Assembly (NCBI GenBank): GCA_902766745.1
Contig: CACXES010000074.1
Location: 1-34,712, forward strand
Reading direction: 5' to 3'
DNA length: 34,712 nt
Origin: an uncultured Ruminococcus sp.
GTDB lineage: Bacteria > Bacillota > Clostridia > Monoglobales > Monoglobaceae
Every line of letters begins with the position of its first letter. Positions within the stretch are counted from its first letter, which is position 1. Below, piece after piece: positions 7,227 to 14,236 of the stretch. Made by a program: the position numbers and the translations under genes. A model generated the notes under the pieces. The model had not been told where the DNA came from and searched no databases. It saw only the letters and a program-made list of their open reading frames with translations.

Positions 7227-8093
7227 CTAATTATCGTAGTCGGTGAAGGGTTTTTTGTGCTTGAAGAACACACCCACCAGGCCGGGGCCGGCATGGCTGG
7301 TTATAACAGGCCCTATCTTGGCATAGGTAATCTTTGCCGGGTTTATCCTCTCCCGTATCATCTGCTCTATCATCTCCACCTTGTCGGGCGCATCGGAATC
7401 GAGAATAGTTACCTCACCCTCGGTCGGGTTTTCCATTCTCTCCTCGATAAAGTCAACCAGCACAGACAACGACTTCTTTAAGCCTCTGACCTTGCGAATC
7501 GCCTCCACAAGCCCGTCATTAATAAACAAAATCGGTTTTATATCAAGCATCTTGCTTATCGCCATGGTGGTTGCCTTTATCCTGCCGCCCATCTTTAAGA
7601 AGGTCAAATCATCCACAAGAAAGTACGCCGTATCCCGTGCATAGCACTCGGTGACATAGTCGATAATCTCCTGCTTTGCCGCTCCGTCCCTTGCCATTTT
7701 CGCCGCCTCACAGACAGCCTGCCCAATGGTCATGGTGTACTTTCCGGAATCGATAACCGTAATATCAAAGCCCTCTGCCGAAAGCTGCTCCGCAATGAGG
7801 TTGGCAGTGCCGTTGATACCGCTCCCCTTTGCGGATATGGTAATGTGAATAATCGTCTTGTCCGCACCTATGCCCCGGTAAATATCCTCAAGATCGGCAG
7901 GACTCATCTGACTTGTGGTCGGAATTTCATTACAATCCCGCACCATGGCGTAAAAATCCTCAGGTTTCAAATCCTTGTCGGCAATAATCTGCCGTCCGTC
8001 AAGATTGATTACAAATGGCAGAATCTCAATATCAAGCTCCTCCGCAACCTCTCTCGGAATATCCGCCGCCGAATCAGCAATAATTTTAATCAT
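7227..8093 (-). CDS. DegV family fatty-acid-binding protein
   Basis: A 288-residue DegV protein. The family binds a fatty acid in a cleft between two alpha/beta domains, and in Firmicutes related FakB proteins present fatty acids to the FakA kinase. Visible family marks are IIADSAADIP at the N-terminus, IPTTSQMSPAD at about 57-67, a Ser/Gly-rich stretch ISAKGSGINGT at about 86-96, and the C-terminal ITSHAGPGLVGVFF. The start ATG is preceded by AAGGAG. It is the last gene of the leftward group after trmL, 130 bases away, and no fakA is in the window. Whether it acts as a FakB or in another lipid role cannot be told from sequence alone. Confidence 0.93.
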   Translation of the reverse strand: MIKIIADSAADIPREVAEELDIEILPFVINLDGRQIIADKDLKPEDFYAMVRDCNEIPTTSQMSPADLEDIYRGIGADKTIIHITISAKGSGINGTANLIAEQLSAEGFDITVIDSGKYTMTIGQAVCEAAKMARDGAAKQEIIDYVTECYARDTAYFLVDDLTFLKMGGRIKATTMAISKMLDIKPILFINDGLVEAIRKVRGLKKSLSVLVDFIEERMENPTEGEVTILDSDAPDKVEMIEQMIRERINPAKITYAKIGPVITSHAGPGLVGVFFKHKKPFTDYDN

Positions 8094-8175
8094 AGCAATC
8101 TCCTTATCCGCTTTAAATTTTATCCTAAATCCCCCGTCCGCAGCTCAGCGTTGACGGGAGCCTTTATTCGATTCA

Positions 8176-8211
8176 CAACGCTTTTCTCAACGCTTTTCTC
8201 AACGCTTTTCA
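8176..8211. repeat. Three tandem 12-bp repeats between trmL and degV
   Basis: The unit CAACGCTTTTCT occurs three times in a row (the last ends in A) in the 130-base gap. Beside it, GCCTTGCGTCAGC and GCCTTTGCGTCAGC are close direct repeats at about 8217-8249, the second inside the 3' end of trmL. This looks like local slippage or duplication. A weak CCCGTC...GACGGG hairpin lies at 8133-8158. Confidence 0.75.
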
Positions 8212-8223
8212 CAGCGCCTTGCG

Positions 8224-8730
8224 TCAGCTCTGCCTTTGCGTCAGCGCACCGTCCCTCTTTAAATTCTCAAAATCAAACTGCCGCAAAACCTCGTATGCGA
8301 CAATCGCCGCAGAGTTGGACAGATTCAGCGACCTCTTGTTCGCCTTCATGGGTATTCTTATACAGCGGTCATAGTTCTCTGCCAGCAAATCCTCGGGAAG
8401 TCCCCGTGTTTCCTTTCCGAAAACGAGGAATATATCCCCGCCGCGGTACTCGGTATAATCCACCTCGCTGTATGTATTCTTCGCCTTTGTGGTGCAATAG
8501 AAAAATTCACCCTCGGGATAGCTCTCTCTCACCTCGGCAAAGCTGACGTACTCGTGCAGCTCAAGCTCATCCCAGTAGTCAAGCCCCGCCCGTCTGACCT
8601 GCTTTTCGCTTATGTCAAAGCCCAGCGGATGCACCAGGTGCAGCGGCGCACCGATAACCGAGCAGGTTCTTGAAATATTCCCCGTGTTGGCAGGGATCTC
8701 GGGTTCTACCAATACTATATGCAGTTTCAA
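8224..8730 (-). CDS. trmL: tRNA (cytidine/uridine-2'-O)-methyltransferase TrmL
   Basis: A SPOUT-fold methyltransferase of about 168 residues. TrmL methylates the ribose of the wobble nucleotide 34 in certain tRNA-Leu species using S-adenosylmethionine. Signature segments are IVLVEPEIPANTGNISRTC near the N-terminus, LVFGKETRGLP at about 100, and IPMKANKRSLNLSNSAAIVA near the C-terminus; the last two form the knotted cofactor site. I chose TTG at 8730 because GGAGG lies 8 bases upstream. A TTG two codons earlier (8736) is too close to it. It is 27 bases downstream of comM in the same operon. The C-terminal tail (GALTQRQS) lies in a locally duplicated stretch. Confidence 0.92.
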   Translation of the reverse strand: MKLHIVLVEPEIPANTGNISRTCSVIGAPLHLVHPLGFDISEKQVRRAGLDYWDELELHEYVSFAEVRESYPEGEFFYCTTKAKNTYSEVDYTEYRGGDIFLVFGKETRGLPEDLLAENYDRCIRIPMKANKRSLNLSNSAAIVAYEVLRQFDFENLKRDGALTQRQS

Positions 8731-8757
8731 AATCAATTCCTCCGAACTGTACGGGCG

Positions 8758-10293
8758 CTACGCCCAAAACTTTCTGTCAAGTGAACGGTATCTTATTGCC
8801 TCGGCAATGTCCGCCGCAGCAATTTTCTCTCTGCCGCCCAAATCCGCAATGGTCCGTGCCACCTTCAAAATCCTGCTGTGCGCCCTTGCGCTCAGTCCGA
8901 GTGCCTCAAAGGCGTTTTTCAGCAGCGTACTCCCCTCGCTGTCAAGGGCGCAAAACTCGTCAAGCATTGCCGCCGTAAGACGGCTGTTGGAATATATCCC
9001 CGTTCCGGCGTAGCGTCTTGTCTGAATCTCACGAGCCTTGTCAACCCTCCGCTTAATATCTGCGGAATGCTCCGCCGTGCTTCGGCTCTCCAATGCCTCA
9101 TAGTCAACAGCCGGAACCTCAATATGCAAATCTATCCTGTCCAGAAGCGGCCCGCTGACCTTGGACAGATACTTGGAAATGCTCTTGGGCGAACAGCCGC
9201 AGTCGTGGTTCTTGTCCCCGTAATAGCCGCAAGGGCAAGGGTTCATGGACGCCACCAGCATGATGTTGCAGGGATACGAGAAGGTTCCCCCCGCACGGGT
9301 AATCGTCACGGTTCCGTCCTCTAAGGGCTGCCGCATTACCTCAAGGGCATCCTTGCGAAACTCGGGAAGCTCATCCAAAAACAGTATTCCGTGGTGTGCA
9401 AGGCTTATCTCCCCCGGCTTCGGCACGCCTGCGCCGCCGCCGGTCAGTCCCACCGCCGAAACAGTATGATGCGGACTTCTGAACGGCCTTGTCACCACCA
9501 TCGGCAGATCCTTCGGCAGCTTTCCGGCAATACTGTGCACCTTTGTGACCTCAAGTGCCTCGTCAAAGGTCAAGGACGGCAAAATCGACGGTATGCGCTT
9601 GGCAAGCATTGTCTTGCCCGAACCGGGAGGCCCTATCATAAGCAGGTTATGACTGCCTGCCGCCGCAATCTCAAGGGCACGCTTGGCACTGTCCTGACCC
9701 TTCACGTCGAAGAAGTCCGGAGCGTTCTGCACCGCATTGTCGAAAAGGTGCTCCGTATCCACCTTTGTCGGCGATATTCGCCGCTCACCGGTAAAATGCT
9801 TAAAAATATCCGTGACGCTTTCCGCACCGTAGACCGTCAAGCCCTCAACCACCGCCGCCTCGCTTGCGTTTTCCGCCGGCAGAAAAAGCTGCCTTGCGCC
9901 GCTTTGATAAGCGGTAATCGCCATAGGCAGTGCGCCGCGGACACTGCGCAGGCTTCCGTCCAGCGACAGCTCGCCCAGAAAGAACGTTCTCTCCGGCTCC
10001 TGTATGAAAATCTGCTCACTGGCGGTGAGGATTCCCATGGCAATGGGCAAATCCAAACAGGTGCCCTCCTTCTTTATGTCCGCCGGGGCAAGGTTCACCA
10101 ATATCCGCTTTCCCGGGATGGTAAGCCCCGAATTTTTGAGGGCGGAGCGTATTCTCTCCTTGGATTCCCGAACCGCCATATCCGGAATGCCCACCACATC
10201 CCAGGTGGGTATTCCGTTGCTTATATCCGTCTCTACCCGAACGCAGTAGCCGTCGATTCCCGTCAGCCCTGCGCTGTTTATCTTGGTAATCAC
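8758..10293 (-). CDS. comM: YifB/ComM family Mg-chelatase-like AAA+ ATPase
   Basis: A 511-residue AAA+ protein. ComM is a hexameric helicase that promotes branch migration during integration of transformed DNA in naturally competent bacteria. The N-terminal domain starts MITKINSAGLTGIDGYCVRV and contains VGIPDMAVRESKERI. Walker A GPPGSGKT is at about 217-224 and Walker B ILFLDELPEF follows. A C4-type cysteine cluster (CPCGYYGDKNHDCGC) lies after MLVASMNP, and the Mg-chelatase C-terminal domain follows. GTG at 10293 is the start, with GGGAGG seven bases upstream immediately after the kinase stop. Tight spacing places it in the rsuA-to-degV operon. The name follows the family, and a role in transformation here is inferred. 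Confidence 0.93.
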   Translation of the reverse strand: MITKINSAGLTGIDGYCVRVETDISNGIPTWDVVGIPDMAVRESKERIRSALKNSGLTIPGKRILVNLAPADIKKEGTCLDLPIAMGILTASEQIFIQEPERTFFLGELSLDGSLRSVRGALPMAITAYQSGARQLFLPAENASEAAVVEGLTVYGAESVTDIFKHFTGERRISPTKVDTEHLFDNAVQNAPDFFDVKGQDSAKRALEIAAAGSHNLLMIGPPGSGKTMLAKRIPSILPSLTFDEALEVTKVHSIAGKLPKDLPMVVTRPFRSPHHTVSAVGLTGGGAGVPKPGEISLAHHGILFLDELPEFRKDALEVMRQPLEDGTVTITRAGGTFSYPCNIMLVASMNPCPCGYYGDKNHDCGCSPKSISKYLSKVSGPLLDRIDLHIEVPAVDYEALESRSTAEHSADIKRRVDKAREIQTRRYAGTGIYSNSRLTAAMLDEFCALDSEGSTLLKNAFEALGLSARAHSRILKVARTIADLGGREKIAAADIAEAIRYRSLDRKFWA

Positions 10294-10307
10294 AAAACCG
10301 CCTCCCG

Positions 10308-11243
10308 TCAGCCGAGTTTCTTTATCCTGTTCGGATATTCACTCTTGGAAAAATATCCGTCTCTGATAACCGGCTCAAACAGCACACCGTGCCGAACCGG
10401 CATTTCGGGATGCTTCATCGTCCGGGCAATCGCCTCTGCCACAAAGTCCGCGGCAGCATTCGCCGCCGAAACAACATCTCTGCCGCAGAGTCTCGCCCCC
10501 GTAAACACGCTTGCGTATATGTCCCCCGTACCGTGGAAAAGACGCTTGACATAGCCGCAGTCTATCCTGTAAAACTCATTCCCGTCAAACACGGCAACAC
10601 ACATTGACTCCTCACTGTCCATGACGCTTGTAACCGCCGCAGACCTTGCCCCCAAATCGTGAAGCCCCGTCAATATACTTATAATCTCGTCCTCCGGCAC
10701 GACTCCGCGCGGATATTCACGCTCCAGAAGCAGGCACGCCTCGGTCAGGTTCGGCGTAACAGTGTCCGCAATTCCGCACAGCCGCCTCATCCCCTCCGCA
10801 AGCTCGCACATTCTTTCGGAATACACGGTTTTCACATCCAGCAGGGCGTTATCGCCCATTACCGGGTCAACCACAATCAGCGCACCGCCCTCCTTCTGCT
10901 TTTTCATAAAGCCGTGTATAATATCTATCTGCCGCTTAGAGCTTAAATATCCGCTGTACACTGCGTCAAAGCCGAGATTTATTCTCTCCCAGTGGTCAAG
11001 AATCTTAACCATCTCGTCCGTCATATCGAGCAGGGTGTAATCCGTAAATTCATAGGTATGAGTGGACAAAATCGCCGTTGGCAGAGGGCAGACCTCCACA
11101 CCCATGGCAGACATGACCGGTATCGCCTCGGTCAGCGAAACCCTGCCGAAGCCCGACATATCCTGTATCACCGCCGCACGGGGCAGAAGCCTGTCCCCGC
11201 CCTCGCGAATCATCTCTCTGTTTATCTGATTTTTATTTTCCAT
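10308..11243 (-). CDS. Pyridoxamine/pyridoxal kinase (PfkB superfamily)
   Basis: A 311-residue PfkB-fold kinase of the pyridoxamine kinase (PdxY-like) type, which phosphorylates vitamin B6 vitamers with ATP in the salvage route to pyridoxal phosphate. The N-terminal signature is VIQDMSGFGRVSLTEAIPVM followed by CPLPTAILSTHT. VVDPVMGDN sits in the middle, and the anion-hole and catalytic-base motif GTGDIYASVF is near the C-terminus. The start ATG at 11243 overlaps the last 11 bases of the upstream pseudouridine synthase gene, consistent with translational coupling. A longer in-frame extension to 11315 lies inside that gene and is unlikely. It precedes comM by 14 bases. Substrate preference among the B6 vitamers cannot be fixed from sequence. 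Confidence 0.9.
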   Translation of the reverse strand: MENKNQINREMIREGGDRLLPRAAVIQDMSGFGRVSLTEAIPVMSAMGVEVCPLPTAILSTHTYEFTDYTLLDMTDEMVKILDHWERINLGFDAVYSGYLSSKRQIDIIHGFMKKQKEGGALIVVDPVMGDNALLDVKTVYSERMCELAEGMRRLCGIADTVTPNLTEACLLLEREYPRGVVPEDEIISILTGLHDLGARSAAVTSVMDSEESMCVAVFDGNEFYRIDCGYVKRLFHGTGDIYASVFTGARLCGRDVVSAANAAADFVAEAIARTMKHPEMPVRHGVLFEPVIRDGYFSKSEYPNRIKKLG

Positions 11244-11946
11244 TTGTAAGCAGCTCCAATTCCCTGTCTGTAAGCTCCCGCAGCTCCCCTTCACGGAGGC
11301 TCTCGTCAAGCACAAGTCCGTTCATGGCGATTCTGCGGAGAAATATTACTCGGCGTCCGACCTTTTCAAACATCCGCTTGATTTGGTGAAACTTCCCCTC
11401 CGAGATGGTGACTCGGCACTCGCTCACCCCGTCCGATACGGAAATCACGTCAAGCTCCGCCGGCTTTGTCGTAAAGTCGCCGAGATCCATGCCGAAGCGA
11501 AAGGCATTCACCTCGGCATCGTCCACCGTGCCGTCAACCCTAGCAATATACGTCTTTGGGACATGGTTCTTCGGGCTGAGTATCCTGTGGGCAAGGCCAC
11601 CGTCATTGGTCAATATCATAAGTCCCACCGTATCTATATCCAGCCGCCCTGCCGGAAATACGTCAAAGTGCGCATACTCCGGCGGCACCAGGTCGGTCAC
11701 CACAGGCTTCTCTCTGTCCCATACTGCGGACAGATATCCCGACGGCTTGTTGAGCATAAGATATACAAATCGGCGGTAGACGGCACGCACGCCGTCAACA
11801 TACACCTCGGCAGACTCCTCGTTCAGCTTTGTCTCGGCAGAGATTTTATCACAGCCGCCGACACACACCGCACCGGAGCGTATGAGTCGCTTGACCTCCG
11901 ACCTCGTTCCGAAGCCGCAGGCCGAAAGATACTTATCAAGCCGCAC
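11233..11946 (-). CDS. RsuA/RluB-family rRNA pseudouridine synthase
   Basis: About 237 residues with an N-terminal S4 RNA-binding domain (RLDKYLSACGFGTRSEVKRL) and a pseudouridine synthase domain with GRLDIDTVGLMILTNDG, whose Asp (GRLD) is the catalytic residue. The C-terminal EGKFHQIKRMFEKVGRRV motif is typical. Its length matches RsuA, which modifies 16S rRNA position 516, but RluB-type 23S activity cannot be excluded. I prefer GTG at 11946, giving the family-like start MRLDKYLS with GGTGA five bases upstream. GTG at 11955 adds three residues. It is the first gene of the leftward operon, with a promoter and a 14-bp palindrome just upstream. Confidence 0.92.
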   Translation of the reverse strand: MRLDKYLSACGFGTRSEVKRLIRSGAVCVGGCDKISAETKLNEESAEVYVDGVRAVYRRFVYLMLNKPSGYLSAVWDREKPVVTDLVPPEYAHFDVFPAGRLDIDTVGLMILTNDGGLAHRILSPKNHVPKTYIARVDGTVDDAEVNAFRFGMDLGDFTTKPAELDVISVSDGVSECRVTISEGKFHQIKRMFEKVGRRVIFLRRIAMNGLVLDESLREGELRELTDRELELLTNGK

Positions 11947-11991
11947 TGCGGTCACCGCCCTTTAAATCATATTTTTAGCCTATCATACAAT

Positions 11992-12020
11992 ATTGTATCA
12001 TAAACAACGAATAATTTCCA
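11992..12020 (-). promoter_or_regulatory. Probable promoter of the pseudouridine synthase operon, overlapping a palindrome
   Basis: The minus strand has an extended -10, TGATACAAT (hexamer 11992-11997), and a weak -35, TGGAAA (12015-12020), 17 bases away. The -10 lies inside the perfect 14-bp palindrome ATACAATATTGTAT (11985-11998), which could be an operator or a coincidence of a symmetric -10. Confidence 0.45.
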
Positions 12021-12131
12021 TAGAAAAATAAAAAAAGTTAAATTTTTTTGAATTTTTACTGCAAAACGGCTGAATTTAAAGGATTTTTTCGGCTGTGTGC
12101 AACATTATTTGAAAAAGTTTTGAAAAGTATC

Positions 12132-12159
12132 TTTACAAAATGAAATTTCATGGTATAAT
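12132..12159 (+). promoter_or_regulatory. ftsZ promoter
   Basis: TTTACA (12132-12137) and a perfect TATAAT (12154-12159) are separated by 16 bases. The predicted transcript would have a leader of about 120 bases before the ftsZ GTG. Confidence 0.8.
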
Positions 12160-12189
12160 AAGAGGTAAGATAAAATACATATACGCAGA

Positions 12190-12212
12190 ATTCCGCCCTT
12201 GTGCGGCGGAAT
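12190..12212 (+). promoter_or_regulatory. Hairpin in the ftsZ leader
   Basis: ATTCCGCC (12190-12197) pairs with GGCGGAAT (12205-12212) around a 7-base loop. It lies in the 5' untranslated leader and is not followed by a thymine tract, so it is more likely an RNA-stability or translation element than a terminator. Confidence 0.5.
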
Positions 12213-12286
12213 CGGACTGTACGGCTTCGGACAGGCAGTTTTGCTGCGGCGGCGTGGTCGTATGTAACAGTTAGGAGGAAATAACA

Positions 12287-13453
12287 GTGTTCCAGTTTGA
12301 TACAGAAAACACTAATCCTGCACAGATTAAGGTTGTAGGTGTGGGCGGCGGCGGCAACAACGCCGTAAACAGGATGATTGAGGCGGAGGTTAAATGCGTC
12401 GAATTCATCGCCGTAAATACAGATAAGCAGGACCTTACCCTCTCCGCAGCATCGCAGAAGATTCAGATAGGAGAGAAGATTACAAAGGGTCTCGGCGCAG
12501 GTGCCGTTCCCGAAATCGGAAAGAAGGCGGCCGAAGAGAGCCGTGACGAGATTGCGCAGGCAATAAAGGGTGCCGACATGGTATTTGTCACTGCCGGCAT
12601 GGGCGGCGGCACCGGTACGGGCGCGGCTCCCATTGTTGCGGAAATCGCAAAGGAGATGGGCGTTCTCACCGTCGGCATTGTTACAAAGCCCTTCTGGTTC
12701 GAGGGTAAGATTCGTCAGAAGAACAGCGACGAGGGTATTTCAAACCTCATGCAGGCGGTTGACACTTTGGTTGTTATCCCCAACGACAAGCTTCTTGAGG
12801 TTGCCGAGAACAGAACTCCGCTGACCGAGTCGTTCCGCATGGCGGACGATGTGCTGAGACAGGGCGTTCAGGGTATTTCGGACCTTATTTCACGGCCCGG
12901 TCTTATCAGTCTTGACTTTGCGGATATAAAGACGATTATGAAGGATACCGGCTTTGCTCACATGGGTATAGGCAGCGCCACCGGCGAAACCCGTGCCGAG
13001 GAGGCCGCAAAGAAGGCTATTCACAGTCCTCTGCTCGAGACGACCATTGAGGGCGCAAAGGGCGTTATTTTGAACGTTACCGGCGGCGCGGATTTGGGTA
13101 TTCTTGAGGTCAAGACTGCGGCTGAGCTTGTTGAAGAGGCGGCGGACAAGGATGCAAACATAATTATCGGTGCCATTGTGGACGAAAGCCTTGGCGACGA
13201 GATTCAGATCACGGTTATTGCCACCGGGTTTAAGGGCAATGCTCCGAAGGGTCAGGACGATAACTCGTTTGAAAGCTTTATGAGCCGTTTCGGCAACGGT
13301 TCCGCAGCCAAGAGCGGCGGTGCGACCGCTTCGCCCGCAGGCGGCACGGCAAGCGCAAGCAAGCAGACGACACCGGAGTCACCGTCGAGGTTCAACAAGT
13401 TCTCCGATGATGATAATATTGACGTTCCTGTATTCCTGCGGAAAAACAGATAA
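12287..13453 (+). CDS. ftsZ: Cell division GTPase FtsZ
   Basis: A 388-residue FtsZ, the tubulin homologue that polymerises into the Z ring at midcell. The start is GTG at 12287, preceded by TTAGGAGGAAATAACA. The N-terminal [17 protein letters not shown] and the GTP-binding tubulin signature GGGTGTG (106-112) are intact. The T7 catalytic loop reads SLDFAD (208-213) where most bacterial FtsZ proteins have NxDxxD, so the Asn is Ser while both Asp residues are kept. A Gly/Ala/Ser-rich linker (about 335-370) leads to the conserved tail peptide [11 protein letters not shown], which binds membrane tethers and regulators. It is monocistronic, with its own promoter and terminator. No other division gene is adjacent, unlike the ftsQAZ arrangement. 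Confidence 0.98.
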   Translation: MFQFDTENTNPAQIKVVGVGGGGNNAVNRMIEAEVKCVEFIAVNTDKQDLTLSAASQKIQIGEKITKGLGAGAVPEIGKKAAEESRDEIAQAIKGADMVFVTAGMGGGTGTGAAPIVAEIAKEMGVLTVGIVTKPFWFEGKIRQKNSDEGISNLMQAVDTLVVIPNDKLLEVAENRTPLTESFRMADDVLRQGVQGISDLISRPGLISLDFADIKTIMKDTGFAHMGIGSATGETRAEEAAKKAIHSPLLETTIEGAKGVILNVTGGADLGILEVKTAAELVEEAADKDANIIIGAIVDESLGDEIQITVIATGFKGNAPKGQDDNSFESFMSRFGNGSAAKSGGATASPAGGTASASKQTTPESPSRFNKFSDDDNIDVPVFLRKNR

Positions 13454-13483
13454 TAACGGATATGCGGTATCTGCCGCAAGTAT

Positions 13484-13521
13484 AAAACGGTGCGGTACCG
13501 GCTCGGCTCTGCACCGTTTTT
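13484..13521 (+). terminator. Rho-independent terminator of ftsZ
   Basis: AAAACGGTGC (13484-13493) pairs with GCACCGTTTT (13511-13520), ending in five thymines (13517-13521), 30 bases after the ftsZ stop. Confidence 0.88.
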
Positions 13522-13555
13522 GTATAGTGGCGACGGCTTTTGCACTTATGAAAAA

Positions 13556-13704
13556 ATGAATAGTGAATAATGAATAATGAATAATGAATAATATAGGTAG
13601 TTTTCCTTGCGGAAAACTTGAATTATATAATGAATTGTTGTAAAATAACTTTTTGCATTATGCATTATGAATTATGAATTATGAATTACGAATTATGAAT
13701 TATG
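13556..13704 (+). repeat. F1: AT-rich repeat with GAATAAT tandem ends and an internal hairpin
   Basis: Tandem TGAATAA heptads lead into ATATAGGTAGTTTTCCTTGC and the hairpin GTTTTCC-TTGC-GGAAAAC (13600-13617), then an AT-rich stretch and CATTATGAATTATGAATT-type repeats. The core is essentially identical to F2 at 24191-24347, which has one fewer heptad. Both copies are joined directly to a right end of element E. Confidence 0.85.
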
Positions 13705-13754
13705 AATCCCTCCGTCAGTCTTCGACTGACACCTCCCTTTAGGCAAGGGAGGCT
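13705..13754 (+). repeat. E4: solitary right end of the DUF559 element
   Basis: The sequence is AATCCCTCCGTCAGTCTTCG, then ACTGACACCTCCCTTTAGGC and AAGGGAGGCT. It matches the right end of the complete element at 24124-24173, including the following TCATGTGTGGC. No DUF559 remnant precedes it; repeat F1 does instead. Confidence 0.85.
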
Positions 13755-13853
13755 CATGTGTGGCATCCGTATAATACAGTCTTTATAACGGGGAAGATTA
13801 TGATTGAAATTTTATTTGTCCCCGTTACGGCGAACTTTGCATTTAGGAAAATT

Positions 13854-14109
13854 GCCTCCCTTGCCTAAAGGGAGGGGGACCGCCGAAGGTGGTGGAGGGA
13901 TACACAAAACATATCATCATAAGTAAAAATGCAAATTAAAATATAAAATCAAAACAGAAAGAACAAAACAGCGAAAATCGCCGGTTGTCAAAATACCTGA
14001 TAACGAGGTTAACAGATATTTTGAGGGAGTATGTCGGTATATCGATAATGCCGCATATGAATCCCTCCGTCAGTCTTCGACTGACACCTCCCTTTAGGCA
14101 AGGGAGGCT
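13854..14109 (+). mobile_element. E2: internally deleted DUF559 palindromic element
   Basis: The left end (palindrome, then the ACCGCC-GAA-GGTGGT hairpin, then GGAGGGAT) and right end (GTCAGTC-TTC-GACTGAC hairpin plus outer palindrome) are intact. The interior keeps a DUF559 C-terminal frame reading KIKTERTKQRKSPVVKIPDN, then EVNRYFEGVCRYIDN, ending TDTSL-stop in the right repeat. The start codon and catalytic core are deleted. The interior is closer to E1 than to the complete copy, since both derivatives read RYFEGV. The sequence before it (13795-13853) is a diverged version of the left flank seen at E1 and E3. Confidence 0.82.
14021..14049 (+). promoter_or_regulatory. Promoter-like sequence inside E2 facing the SLH gene
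   Basis: TTGAGG (14021-14026) and GATAAT (14044-14049) are 17 bases apart and point to the SLH gene at 14237. The right-end hairpins lie in between. No better promoter was seen in 14110-14236, so the element may drive this gene, but the match is weak. Confidence 0.3.
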
Positions 14110-14236
14110 CATGTGTGGCATTTTCGCAAATCCCATGCCGCGGCATATGCGGCGGAAAATTAAAATCAAAAATCTCCTTGCCCGTGGAGAAAACAAAAAA
14201 CAAAAAGCATTCGGGCAGAAAGGTTAGGTAGTTACA

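Noticed and set aside
11244-11315. Longer start for the pyridoxamine kinase
   Set aside because: The extension lies inside the pseudouridine synthase gene and has no family similarity; the ATG at 11243 gives the expected N-terminus.
13705-14109. Possible CRISPR-like array from repeated GGGAGG palindromes
   Set aside because: The repeats are element ends of two orientations with irregular spacing and differing inner hairpins; there are no uniform spacers and no cas genes.
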